Shown here: positions 38,704-51,800 of the stretch, piece after piece | How positions within the stretch are numbered: the first letter of the stretch is position 1 | Layout of the letters: every line of letters starts with the position of its first letter | Assembly: GCF_018691265.1 (NCBI RefSeq) | Contig: NW_024881282.1 | Coordinates: forward strand, 24,758,899-24,822,898 | DNA length: 64,000 bases | Reading direction: 5' to 3' | From: Tyto alba | Taxonomy: Eukaryota; Chordata; Aves; Strigiformes; Tytonidae | Program-made: the position numbers and the translations under genes | Notes under the pieces: model-generated | The model's input: only the letters and a program-made list of their open reading frames with translations | Database searches by the model: none | Told to the model about the DNA's origin: nothing

Positions 38704-41700
38704 GCAAAACGCCTGGCTCTTCAAGCCCTTCACACCCTGATTCAGGCCAACAATTTGCTTTTCATTGGTGTTTGGGCAACTAGTGAGTTACTGAACTGCC
38801 AGCTGCTCTGCTTCCTGTAGCAGCATTGATTGAACCGCGGTTCTGTGTAAGATGTGTAATCTGTGAATTTCTTAATATCTAAAGTAGCATCCCGATTTAT
38901 GTATCCTGTCTTAAATCCACTTTTTCAATATCCTTTGTAGTACATACTCGTTGAAGGTTGTGTTGGTATAACTGTAGCTAATTGAAACTTTTTCCTCTGG
39001 ACAAAATGGCTGGACAGCTCTCTCACTACCTGATGCACCATAGGGGATCTCTCAACATGAAAGATTATTCTCCTGTTTGATTTTGATAAAAAATACAAAG
39101 CTTTTCATGCTTTTGTAGTGTTAGGCTGTTTAAGCGTGCATCTACAATAGCATTACAGTACAAATCAGGAGTGTGTGTGCAACATGTATCTCCTAATTGC
39201 CGCTACTTGCTGTATTACAGTTTGTAGCCTGAAGTGGTTTTGGAGTACCCAGCTGGATTGTTTTTGGATGACGGTAACCTGGAAACTGCTCTGCAGGAGC
39301 ACACCTAGTGTAATCCAGCTGCTAATCCTCTCTGGTCTGTGGGTTATTGTAGATATTGGGTCCTTAGCTTTATTGTTTGCTAAAGTAGATGTAGGTATTA
39401 TGGCTGGAAATTAAGCAGCTATGTATTATAATTATATTAGGCACAGGGGTATACTTCATCTCTTTTTCCATCTAACAATCCCAGAATGTACGTAAGCCAT
39501 CTGGCTGCTTACATGAGCTTGTACTGGTCTAAAACTCAAAGACAGTATTTTAAAAAAAATCAGTCACTCAATTTATTGCTCTACCTGTCCTCCTGTATTT
39601 AAGCCTGGGATGTCTGTGATCAGTGTTGTCTAGAAATGGGGCTGTAACAAACTCTAAGCTAGTTTACAAAAACCTCTGTGGCTCTGAGAGTGTTTTGATG
39701 GACGCCTTCATGGAAATCTGTTGAAAGTTTTTGCTATACCTGCATAGCTCTGGTTAATTGCTTGGAAAAGAGGCACCTCTCCAAACTCTTCGCTTTGAAC
39801 TGCCCTCCTTTGAAACAGGCAGTATTTAAATGGTAGGCATCTGTCTCACTGTTAGATATTGACCTAATTACCATAACTGTACACGGCTAGTGTACCTACC
39901 CTCGTGGTGGCTGTGAAGGAGAGCACTGTTACTTTCTGGCATATATATAGCTGGACACAGGAGGATGAAGTGATGCCATTACAGAAAATGTGTGAACTTG
40001 CATTTCTGTTGTTCTAGTACATTTTGATCTTAAAACTGGGATTTCTCCCAGAATGAGTTTTCTTTAAATTATTGAAAACTTTATTGTACTTTGATATTGG
40101 ATATTTACATATTACAGTGTACTGGCAGAGTTTCCAAAGACATGGTTGTACAGAAACAAATGCCAATCCCAGACAGATTGCTTGAAAATTGTATCTGAAG
40201 CTGTGAGTTAACTGCTTTGTTGAGATTTTAATTTCTCCTTATGTTTCTTTATCTATATTTAAAATAGCCAAAAAAAAAAAAAAAAGTTTTTAGCCATATC
40301 TGGAATCAGTACGAAACAGAAATGGTAGATATACAGGCATTTAATTGTTTATATTCATAGTCCAGTGATGACTCTTATTCATGTATACAAATGTCTTGAC
40401 ATCACTGGGTTTATATTTTGTTCTAGATCAATCTGACGTTTAGTATTGCACTTTGAAATAATAGACAAAAGATAAATTCTATCAGTTTCCCCTTGTGCCA
40501 GTTCCTTCAACTCAGTATTTTTTTAAAGACTACATTCTGCTGCAGTATTAGCCAAAGTGAAAATAATCTTTTGTAGGTTTGTTATGTAAAGAAAGCCCAA
40601 TATCAAAGTTACTGCCACTTCTTCAAGAGACAGCTGTTTTATCTCCAAAAGAGAATAGAAACAGAAAACTGACAAAGAGCTGGTTAAGGAAACCCGAAAC
40701 ATGCTAAGTTATCCTTTTAAAAAAATCAGATTCTAGGCCTCTAGAAGTGCTTATTACACTCCCAGAATAAAATCTAAACCTAACCGTGATAAGTATGTTT
40801 AAAATTTGTCCAGCTGACACAGTATTTGTGAATACCTCAGTCTGTTAATATGATGTTAATTCTGTTCAGAAAGTGTCTGGTGCTATGATGGGGAGAGTAC
40901 AGAAGCTGAAACAAGGATTTCTGGAAGAGCAGTTAATTGGCACTTGCAACTGTATGTATTAACCAACACATGCCCTTTTCTGTGTGGCTTAGACTAAACA
41001 ATTACCCTGACAACACTCTTCCTTTTCTTTTGCTTTTTTTCTATATTTTTTTGAATGTTCTTTTTATTTCTCTAAGGATTGGATAAAAGCTGCTTTTACT
41101 GTCATTTATTTTCTTGATTGCTAAGGTTGAGATCGCAGTACATTGATGTAGTAAACCCTTCTATATTGCATGGTATAAAAATACAGGATACACTTTCAAA
41201 AAGGAAACAACTGTAGCTGGTATTTTTATATCAACTTCATTAACATTTAACTTCTTAGCAACTATGTTAAAACATTTATTCAATATTGTGTTAGCCAAAC
41301 TAGTTGGATTCCTTATATACAAACAGGTGAAACCCTGCTTAATTTCTACAGATAATCAACAATATGAAGACTGCATTTATAAAATAAGAATTAGTTCTTT
41401 AATTTTAAATGCTTTTTGTTTGCTGCAGTTTTCTGTTCTACACGACTGCAACTTCTAGCTCAAATGGTGCTTTTTATTATGTTTGCAGACTACAAGAATA
41501 AAGCAGGAAAACTTTTATTAGTACACTTTTGAGTTAACACTCATCTCTGCAGTAGAACAATTTTATATCTACCATCAAACATGCATTTAGAAACAGACAT
41601 AAAGGGAATTATTCATGCCTCAAAAGTGTATTTTCATGCTTTTAGCACAATTTGGATGAAGTTCTAAATGTATCTCCCAAACGAAAGGAGATATAAATTG

Positions 41701-42197
41701 AATACAGTTTAATCTGTGACTGCAGTGTAGCCAAAAGCTCATAGAAAAGTCTGGATAAATACACATAAGTCATCCTTGCCCCTGAAGAAATGCAGAGACT
41801 CAGATTTTTTTTCCACCATAAAATTAGATGCCCCATTTTGTCCCTCCATCTCTTGACTGAAGTCATCACTGTTATCCGAGTCTTTAAAAATGTGGTATCG
41901 CAAGAGTTTCTCTTCCCACCGTGAATCTTGTTTCCCCTGTTATTCCCTGCACTGGAATTTCTCTCTCCTCTTCTGGAGGATTTGAACAGCTGCACTTCAT
42001 CTTCTTGGTGGCGGTGGAGGAGTATGGTGATTCCTCAAAATAAAGGTGTCTGACCAAAGTCTGCCTCCTCCAGGACTGTATCCCCACTGATGCGATGTGC
42101 CTTCGCTGAGTAACCGATTTTAGTTCCTCCTATAGTTTCCCAGATCTTCCCTTCATAGCCTGATGTCATGGAAGCAATAAGATTGCTTTTTCCCCAA
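38704..42197. other. KL intron 1, middle part
   Basis: AT-rich, no exon recognised. A 16-A run lies at 40270-40285. Minus-strand open frames at 41642-42241 have no known domain. Nothing else was seen. Confidence 0.4.
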
Positions 42198-42329
42198 CAT
42201 TGGACACTTTTAAGATTTGGCTGGATGAGGTGCTGGGCCATCTTGTCTAGACTGTGCTTTTGCCAAGAAAGGTTGAACCAGATGATCCTTTGAGGTCCCT
42301 TCCAACCAGGTATTCTATGATTCTGTGAA
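42198..42329 (+). mobile_element. Short CR1 3' end
   Basis: Reads 'ttttaagatttggctggatg', 'ctgggccatcttgtctagac', 'tgtgcttttgccaagaaagg', 'ccagatgatcctttgaggtc' and ends 'tattctatgattctgtgaa'. This is the terminal 130 bp of an avian CR1 subfamily on the plus strand, severely 5'-truncated but little diverged. Confidence 0.92.
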
Positions 42330-44479
42330 CATTAAGGGAGAGTTATGGCTAGTAATAACCGTTGTATTAATTAAAACTTGCCAGTTAGCCTTATGGTTCC
42401 CTGTGCTGTTACAAAGATGGGCAGACAACTGAGACATCAAGACCACTAGGTTATGAGCCATTTGGTTCTACTTGCCTTGGCCATCTACATGGTCTTACTG
42501 TGTCAGCCTTTCAGGGGTTGTTGCTGGTATGAGACTTCTGGAGTCAAAAAGTCTAGCTTAGGTCCTATTGGTTTCTCTGAATCTTTCCAGGATTTTGATA
42601 CAGTCTTAGATAGTCTCCCACAGTACGTGTCCTTCTCACAGTCCTAACTTCATGCAACCACAAGACTACCTCTTTAGAAGCCACTAGGGCTAAAAAAGTT
42701 GCATGCACAGATAAGCAGGTACCATTTGAGAAACGTAGAGTATCCTGCCTTGCCACCAGCTGCCTGTTCAAAAGACACAGGTTTCCCACAGGTCTGCTGT
42801 TGTATCTGCCCATTCAGTCTTGGTAGTCCAGAACATCCCCAATGGTACTGGATGCCTCTGTTTAAGCAACTGAATCTTACATCACAAGTGGACAGTAACA
42901 CTGCTGATATCTAATGCTATGTGTCATCATCTGGAGTTGCTTTCCGCTCCCTGGGGGTGGGATTCAGGGGCTTAAGCATAGATACCTGCTGCCATTCCTG
43001 TTGTGGAATGCCCATGACATTTGCACTGGCTCACAGGTCTGACACAAGATTCACAAATGACCCATACTCTCTCTCAGACCTGAGTTGGCATTAGCAGTGG
43101 GATTCAGTTGCCTAGAAGTAGGCCTGTAACACCCTTTGGATAGAACCATACCACCACAGAGCTGTCTCTAAGCAAAAGGTGGGAAAAACCCAAGAAGTCA
43201 GGCAACAGTTCCTTTCTCCCCTGATCACTGAGCAGTTTTGCAGCTAAAACAGACTCATGATCATCCAAAGCAGATCTCAGTGAGTCATGACTGCTGAGTC
43301 AAGATGAAGTTCACACGCATCCTGTAGCTTGGTACTAGCAATAGCAATGCTGTATTTACTAGGCTATAATCCCCTTTTTCAGTAGTCTTCAAATTGTGAG
43401 CTAACACTCCTGAATCTAGCCATGAAGTTGTGAATCCTCCTACAGTTTCTATGGATCAGGACCCAGCGGGGGTTCTTCTTGGAGCTGTTAGCTCTTTCTT
43501 GCCTGGTATGGCCTCATGATAACGTGTATAGGTCTGAGGGTAGTCCACAATTCTTTCTTCTAGGGTGTAGCTATTCCTCAACTTGCTCAGCACTTAATAC
43601 TCTTCTATTTTGTGCAAATTTTGAAGTATAAAAGTATAAGTAGGATCACAGCTGCAGGATATAGAGCCAAGGTCGAGATTCCTGCAGCTGAAGAGGACCA
43701 CACAAGAGGGATTCCCATCACGAATGATACCCTGCCTTCTCCACTGCAGTTGTTTGTGAGTAATTTGTTTGCTATTGTAGTGCACTGTAATCATCATTGC
43801 TTTTGTGGCTTGTTTTACAACCAGCTAGACTTCAGATGATACAGTGCAATGCTTTATTATCTGCAAAAAATCATGCAAAAGCTACTCCAAAAGTTACTGG
43901 ATTAAGGTTAATTTAGTGTACGGTTTCAGTGATTTTTCCAACTTGTGCATTACTTGTAAAGGTGTATAACTGAAATCGCACTCTTCAGTCAGTTCTGTTG
44001 AACGCACACAAATGAGAACATTTCAGGCAGGTTATACACAATGAGATGGTTTGTAGTGATTGCTTTATATTTGGTATGCATGCAAACACAGCTGGATCTC
44101 ACGTAAACAGTTGCAGACTGATTAGAATGAAGGAAAAATTCCATATTCACATCTGGTCAAATTGTAATCTAAACAGTTGTCTGAAGATGGAAAACTGGTA
44201 CCTTCGCATTTATATTGCTTATCATGATTAGCTGCTTTTTGCATCCATCTAGAGGGCTGGCCTGACCTTTCCATCTTATTCTGTAGCCCACTGTTAGAGA
44301 TGCACAACTCTAATCTTAGAATGATGAAATTTAATAGCCAAGTTTATAGCAGAGTAAACTCAGGTTATCATGTGCGTGACTCAGCTAGATTTGGGCATGA
44401 ACCATCCAAGCGTTTGGTTTAAAAAAGAATCTTTGTAGACATCACCTTGAGTAAGTCCCCTTCATTCTGGATTGCATTT
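42330..44479. other. KL intron 1, undefined sequence between CR1 tail and pol remnant
   Basis: No exon recognised. It carries two related repeat motifs (separate entry). As the pol remnant next door lies on the minus strand, its env and 3' LTR would be expected here, but I could not identify either. Confidence 0.35.
42957..43126. repeat. Unnamed dispersed repeat, copy 2 (two direct motifs)
   Basis: gtgggattcaggggcttaag (from 42957) and gtgggattcagttgcctaga (from 43097) are two versions of the motif also seen at 13767 and 52781, here in the same orientation 140 bp apart. The sequence between them is not recognisable. Confidence 0.45.
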
Positions 44480-45060
44480 GACTATATTATAGCACAGTGA
44501 TCTGACCCAATAATTTTTTTCTGACCTTGCTTAACGATCAGGTTTTCCCTGTGCACAAACGCCAGTCTTGTTACATGCCACTGTCTGTCTGACAGCCTGA
44601 AGTTTTTGCAGTCATTAAACAACGTTGATAACCTTATGGCTGTCATTATTTCTGTTTGTTCCTCATTCATTTGGGGCTGCTGTGGTATATGATGTGTGAC
44701 AGTGTGTATATTGGTTGCATACACATTGACTAAATTTATAATTTCTATGCCAACTATGTAGGACCAAATGAGTCCATATTACTTGTTGGTACCCTGCACT
44801 GGTGGAGACTTCTTCCAGTTCCTTTGCTGTTGCTGCCCAGTGGCTGTTGTTTCTCACAGAGGCACTCACAACGGGAAAAGCAATCCACCAGTGCCTTCAT
44901 CCAGAAATACCTCCTGAAGCCATTTGATGGATAGTGCCCAGTCAAACCACCACTGCCGTGGTGTTCTCACACCTCTGATTGTCATTAGCTTGTAGTGATG
45001 TACCTGGGCACTGCAGCAGTTACTGCTTTGTTGTGAGATTGATAAAGGACCTGTCAATTT
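44480..45060 (-). pseudogene. Broken retroviral integrase remnant
   Basis: Minus-strand frames overlap but are shifted relative to each other. At 44866-45057 a frame contains RTPRQWWFDWALSIKW, in the position where integrases have a P-W-x-x-W-x-D-type approach to the core. The frame at 44754-44945 contains ALVDCFSRC, matching the 'VDxFSxW' core strand. The frame at 44663-44869 contains VRNNSHWAATAKELEEV and QQVIWTHL, matching the helix and the strand that normally carries the second catalytic Asp, here not intact. At least two frameshifts separate these pieces, so no functional protein can be made. It belongs to the same element as the reverse-transcriptase remnant at 45.8-46.3 kb and is in the correct order after it. 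Confidence 0.55.
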
Positions 45061-45829
45061 ATATTTGCAACCATGGAGCTGATATCTTTGGGTGCTTAAA
45101 AGGGAGAGGGTCTAGTGGTAGAAACATTTACTGTAGTGCACATTAAATAATTCTGTACAGATTACTTAATATCTTTTGCCAAAGGGGGTTACCTTTCTGT
45201 TGTTCTAGCCTCTTCAAAGTGACTTTTCTTGTGAACAAATTGGATGAGATATCCATGGTATGCTGCAGACCACCTGTTGTTATAGTTCATTATTCTGCTG
45301 AGTCCACAATACTTTACTGATACTCTTAAATATGCTGGTCTTGCTAATTACAGCTTTCACCCACTCTGTGATTTCTGAGTCACTGTGTTAAGTCTCCTAG
45401 GAGCACCACATGCTCCTTTTCATACAGTGAACTGACTGACTTTCCCTGGTTTTGTGATAACATGGTCTCTACTGCTTCTGGAGGGGTAGGTAACAAAGTG
45501 CAAATAAAGTGGCCATGCTGGAACAGCATCCCCAGTAGGGCTACCTATGCCAGCCTTTTTTGAATGTTGAAGAAGTCGGGTTTTGTCCTTATCTCCACTC
45601 CCATTGATGCAGCTTCTTTAATAACTTGGTTAAAGGCTTAATCATATCTGCAAACATGGATATGAAATCCTGGGGAAAAATAAACTCAGAAGAGATCTGA
45701 GCTCATGCAAACTTGTAGAGCAAGGAGCTTCCTATTAATTTTGCTCACTGTTGATAAGGTGATTAGTCTACTCCTAAATATTTTTTTCTTTCCTGTAGCA
45801 CCTGACCTGTTCAATTCACTTAGAATAGT

Positions 45830-46320
45830 CCTCCCAAAGTTACAGCTTATGTTTGTTTAATTGACTCTTTCAGCTCTATTTGAGTATGGCTGTAGGTTAA
45901 TATATCATCTCTTCATGAAAGTATATGGATTTGATCAGTCTGTGTTAATTTTTCCCATGTTTGGATGATATAAATATTGCATAAAGCTGGAGCACAGTGA
46001 AAGCTTTGGGTAGTAGATGTGTGTAAAGCGACATTGCTGCCCCGTCAACATAGGGAAAAATTCTTCCCAGCCTTGCCCTGATAACAAGATCACAAAGACA
46101 GCATATGCTAAATCTGCTATGCCAGACTCCGGCATTTTTGCTACAACAGGTGTGGTTTGTAGTATAACAGAATTCATTGCTCAAAAATCATCCATTATCC
46201 AGTAAATTCTGCTGTCTGCTTTTATGATAGGCCAGACTGGAGCATCAGAAGTGCCTGATCTTCATGCAATTATTTGTTGCTCCAGTAAGCTTTTCTCCAT
46301 GCTTTGGGGATATTTTTACT
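45830..46320 (-). pseudogene. Broken retroviral reverse-transcriptase remnant
   Basis: One minus-strand frame runs from about 46318 to 45935 with only two internal stops. It shows successive reverse-transcriptase landmarks: an N-terminal YPQS word, APVWPIIKAD (the 'SPxxSPVWPVxK' strand), an IMDDF-stop-AMN block in place of the 'DYRxLN' segment, VVAKMPE, and GQQCRFTH (the 'GxQYxFT' strand). In another frame, near 45880, DDILTYSHTQIELKESI follows, which corresponds to the xxDD active-site box and the next helix. The 'WQGQQ' style and the PVWP block suggest an ERV-L-like or related class, but I cannot settle the class. Stops and frameshifts show it is long dead. Confidence 0.6.
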
Positions 46321-48850
46321 GCTTTGATAGCTGATGGTCAGGACTCATAAACACTTTGGCATGAGTACTCCTGCAATCTAATTTCTTTTGGGACTGCAGT
46401 TGGGGAAGAGCCTCTACCCATTCATCTCTAGGTGAATTTCTGGATCTTTTAGGGCAGCACATTCATGTATCTCAGTAATAATTTCTGACTGCCAGTCTGT
46501 CAGCCTTCCCCAACTCTACAAACATGAATTTGCCAAATCTAGTATCAGCTGATGTTCTTGTAATAATGATATGACAGGGATTTCTTCCTGTCTTTCTCCT
46601 GGGAGACTCTCAGCATTAGGTTGCACACAAAATGTGCTAGTACATCTCCAGGAGCAGATACATACTTCAGTTAGGTCAATTTGTTTTTAATTTACTGGTG
46701 TGCCCATGATAAGATTTGGGGTTAATTATTAACACCAGAGCACAGGGCTTCTACTCTGGGTGCTTTTAATTTAGGGACAGTGGTAATGAGTAACCTGGGT
46801 TCTATATTCTGTAATTTTCACCCCAAATTATAGGTTGTCTTCAACATCTTTCCAAACTGGGTTGTTGGTTTAGCTAGTTAGATTAGGCCCAGCAAGCTGA
46901 AATCTTTTTGTCACTTCATTGTCTGGCAGGTGCAAATACTGATGATGGGCTTTAGTCTTATTTGTATTTAACTCTACCTGTTGCTCAGAAAGCTTTTCTT
47001 TCTAACACACTATTTTATTTCACCGGGCTTCTTTGTTTAGCTTTTGCCAACTGCTCTGAGACTTTCCAAAGCAATTCTCTTCATGTGCTTCCATGAAACC
47101 ATCAGAAATACATTATTTCTCCCTGCGAAACACCTGGGTTGTAAAACATAGTTCCACAGTGTGTAGGACAAGCATTTCCAAGTGGTATGTTGAGAGGGTG
47201 AATATGCACAGATGAGTATTTGGCTTCCCTGTGCGTATCTACCAGAAAAACAGGTGATGCGTCAAACATGGAAAAATGATTGACATTAGTCACCTCTTCC
47301 AGAATTTTTACCCTTAGGAGTATTGGAAATGTTTACCTTTTATATATTTATTCAGTTATTTTGATTCTGTATTTAACCAAAAATAGTTAATTTCTTTTTA
47401 AAACTGATGTAATTAAAGAGTATGTATGCTACAGTTGTTGTCCTCCTCACTATGACTTCTGAGAGCAACAGGCTTATCTGTCTCCTCTTTCGGCTCCTGC
47501 CATAGTGCAGGGGAAAGTTGTGAGTTCTGGGGCTTTTGGCTTCTGCAACTCTGTTCTGTAGTCTGAGAGCTTCCCACAGGCCATCCTCTACTTCTTCCTC
47601 AGCTGTTTTTTTTCCCTTTCCATCCACTTTGTACAAACCTTCATGAAACCAGAGGTTTGCAGCCATAATTGCTGCCTTCTCCTCGCCAGTACTATTACAA
47701 ATACTGTCTTTTCCAGTTTTTAGCATCCGTTTACTCTCAGTGCTCTGACTGGGCATTATTGTGTCAGTTTTATATATTCTACATATATATTTGATATATC
47801 AGTTTTATATGAGTTTCCTGAGAGTTTTATATACTTAACCTTTTTGCTCGCTACTGTTTCTAGCACTATGTTACTTTCTCTGCAACCAGAATGTGACTTA
47901 AAATCCATTAATGTTCCCTTTGTTTTTTGGGCTAATGGTGTATTCAGTTGCCACAACTGTTCCCATTGTTCCCATCACCACCAAAGTCCTGGTGTTTTTT
48001 TTAATCCTCCTGGTTCAGAACATGTGTCTGATGATTATTAACTCTTGCAAAGTGGGGTTATTGTCTTGGTTTGTGCTGTTTGCTATAGCTTGTGCAGTTC
48101 CGTGTGCTTGCTTTTGTGCATTACAACTAAGTTCTCCATGTCTTTTTCCCTTTTATCTTTTTTTGTCAGTATTTTGTGTACTTGAATATGTCAGCACGTT
48201 TGGAGCCTGTCTTGTCCTCCAAGAGGTTCGTGCTCTGGTAGAGGAGTGGGCTTTGCAGGTCAGTCTCAGTTCTGGAGCTTTTATCTGTTTATGTAGCTCC
48301 AGCATCCCCTAAACAATTTTGATAGCAGTGATTATATCTTGGTATTCCCCTAAATACTGCCTGAGCACTGTGTCCCAGATTCCAGTCAAGTCTTTTATCA
48401 GGGACTATTTTAGCTCCCTTCAGTGCTGCAAGATTGTTTCTCAGCTTTGAATCACTGAAACTCTCTGTACTTTTATCTTATTTTTTCACTCTGTTTAAGA
48501 ATCTCTCATATCTTTAATATTCACATGGGTCACAACATTCCTTGAACTATTTTTGTGCAGTTCCGTAATTAATCTTTTCTGTCAGAGGTAGCGGAAAATG
48601 ATTAAACACATCAAGTGTCTCAGAAGCACTTGTTGTCAGAAATAAAGCTATTTTTGTCTCGTCTCCCATTGCTTCTCCAAGTCAAATGCCGCTTGATTCC
48701 TTTCCAGATGACCTTTATGTTTTCAGAGACTGTTACCTCTCAGGAGACTTCAGACTGCTTTCCCAGCCCACTTGTCTCTCGGTGCTTTGGTTTATTTGGA
48801 CAAGATGTTGACTCCAGTGGCCGTGCCAGCCTGCCTGTGTGGTGAGTGGG
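46321..48850 (-). mobile_element. Probable upstream part of the same endogenous retroviral relic
   Basis: This stretch lies where protease and gag would sit for a minus-strand element whose pol is at 44.5-46.3 kb. The minus-strand open frame 47373-47756 (127 codons) has a charged, coiled-coil-like centre (LWEALRLQNRVAEAK), consistent with but not diagnostic of gag. I found no zinc-knuckle motif, no clear protease Asp-Thr/Ser-Gly and no primer-binding site. LTRs were not located, so the outer limits are a guess. Confidence 0.3.
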
Positions 48851-51800
48851 AACCGGCGCTTTTCATCTCACTCTCATCTGGGCATTGAAACCAGCTTGGG
48901 TGAATTGTCACCTAGGCAGCTTTCCCCTCTGCTGTGTATGTGAATTGCTCGGATGTAGGTGATGGTAAAAATTAGGTGAGGCAAGTCCCTTCCGGAAGGG
49001 TGGACGCCTGTGTTTGCACAGCCTCTGATGGTGACGGTGGGATTTGCAGAGGGCACTACTCTCTGGCTGCCGTGCCACAGGGGACATGCCGAGCGAGCGG
49101 CCCTTCGAGGCAGGATGAGTTGGAGTGAGGCTTAACTTGGGGCTTGTGCCGTAACATCTGGGCTTTCTGTACTTCAAAGGAGAGGTTTCCTACAGCAGTC
49201 GCCTGACACAGTGGGATCAAGGGGGTTTTGGTTTCCTTCTGTCACATGGTGGTCACTTCGTGTCTCTCTGCTGCATATCTATCTGTGATAATGTTCACTT
49301 ATGCTTATGCATTCAGTATGTGAAAGTACAAGCCGTCCCAGACTTTCATCTGCGATAAAATTCAAAATCAAAGTGTAAAAATGACTCTTACCTGCTTCCT
49401 TTTTTTTTTTTTTTTTTTTTTTTTTGTTTTGTTTTGTTTTGTTTTCCTTCTGCTAATATATTTCAAGTACCTGCAATGCATCTTGATGCATGCGGCTTGG
49501 CTTCATGATTTCAGGTTGCCTTATTTTTATTCTTGTGCTAGCAAAGCTCCTTTATTTTGCCTGTGATGGGGAAAAATGGTGTTTTAGCTAGCCGCTGTGC
49601 CTTCAGACCAGTATTTAATGTCATCTTTGGTGCTTTTTCTGTGGAGGTGAGTATCATACCAAATGGAGGCATCGTTCTGGAGTTAATACACAGACCTACA
49701 ACTCAAGGTACCTCGATTAATTAATTCTTCTTCTATGCATGTTGTAATATCTCTGTTCCCAATTTTTAAAATAGGAATGACATTGCTTCCTGCCTTATGT
49801 ATATCAGGTGTAAATTCATTCATGTTCATGAAGCATCAGCATGTTATAGTGACCCACACAGTGCGAAAAATGGTGACTAAATTGTACTGAGAAGGGAACT
49901 GGAACAAAACAGTGTAGTTCAAGTGTGTGATCAACACTTAAATCTGTAACTGTGCTGAATTTTACATTACGTGGTTATAGACTGAAAAATGTTCACTTGG
50001 CATTCCATGTACCATTTACAAGCCTGATTCTGGTCCCAGGTTGTTGAGATTGGTCAAAAATACAAAATTTATTGAATCGATCATCTGTGGTAATGCTGGC
50101 TGACAGACTCTAAAAAGAAAACTAGAAAAATACACATTTGGAAATGAATTATAGAGCAAAAATGAAGTTACTACATGACTGACGTACTATCTATAGTGAA
50201 GTCCTGTCCTTTATACACAAAGATTCTATCTTGCCAGTTTTGAAATATGGGGAAAACCTTAAGCATTTTCTACATACATGTGTCTGTTATTTCAGTATTA
50301 AGAATATAATTTACTCGTGAAAGAGAACGTTTGCCCAAAGACTGTGTGGGTAAAATCTACTTGACTTTGGATCTAAGGGTGAAACGTTACATGAAATGTG
50401 GCATCCTTTGTTGCAGCTTTTGATTAAAATACTTGCTTTTGATGATACAGGGGAAAAAAACATACTGTATTTTCCCCTTTTTGGTATAAGTCACATTCTG
50501 ACTCATCATATACTAGACTTTCCCTTGTAATTCCAATAATTATATCCATTTCAGAAGGGCTTTTGATGTAGGACTGAAATAATGATATTTTTGTTGGAGG
50601 TACATTGGCCTGGTTTCTAGTAATCAAAAAGCCTTTGCACATCTTTTCCAATTAACTCTTCTCTTTGTATTGCTAAATGAGATTCAGTAACACTTTCCTA
50701 TTCAGTTTCATTAACATGCAAATGGAGAGTTAACACAGGATGGTTCATCTGAGTGTGGAGAGCAGGATATTTGTGCAGTTTATTTGTGAAATGAACGGTA
50801 TTATTTTTGGTTCAGAAGGCACACAACTTAAAATTGAGACAACTTGTTCTAGAGGAATGAACACAAATTATGGAATCATGATGTTCCCAATTATAATTCT
50901 TGATTTGCTCTTGTGAAGGTTATGTATCATGATAGCTGTAAGTACTAGGAACTTGCAGAATGATGCGTATCAGTGCCAAACTCAGAAAGGTCTTAACAAT
51001 CTTGGGCAAGAATTTAGAGGAGCAGTCAAGCAAACAAATGTCTGTATATTACTAAATTGACTTTACCTAATGATTCTTGGACTATGTGGATCTGTCATGC
51101 AATAGAGTAGGACATGACTGTCAGATTGTGAAGCCTCTTTGCCTGTGTTGAATTATTTCTGCTATCACTGCAGGAATTTGGACTAGCCTATCCTGTGGCG
51201 TTGCAGGGGGATTTCTGCCTTGAAAATGTGTTTGACACTTCATCAAGGCTCGATTTTGGCATTAGTGAATTTGACTCACAGAGAGATCTCTTTAAGGATG
51301 AACAAACATGACCAGTATCAGAGTTTCACAAGTTGAGTATAGGTACAGCATAGTCCAGACAGGTATATTGGGTGGGAAAGTCAGGGGAAGAGGAACCTAT
51401 CAACTTGAAAATGAGACTGTGTCAGAGCCTGAAGCATGAGTGAAGTACAGACATACAAATGGGCTTAGCTAAGAACAAGCTACATTTTGAGACTTTTAAA
51501 AATTTTCATGGTGCTATAAAACTTCATGATTTTCTTAGTGATGAAAGCATATTAAGGGTAAAGTAAATGCTGTTTAAAAGTTTTCCTTACAGTCTGTTCC
51601 TGAAGAATAGACACTAGTAAGCACAAAGAGCACCCATGCTAATCCACAGCTTTCCTAATTCCAGTTTAGATGAAGTCTCAGCAGGTTCAAGATTATAGGG
51701 TAGTATCCCCCCTAAAAAGGTGTCAGTGAAGTGCTTGGTACCTAACAATATGTGCTAGTCTCTGAATGCAAGTAATAATGACAAGACCACCCAAATTCAG

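Noticed and set aside
47911..48312. 133-codon plus-strand frame with hydrophobic, membrane-like segments
   Set aside because: It lies opposite the probable retroviral relic. The hydrophobic look comes from T-rich sequence and no known family is recognised.
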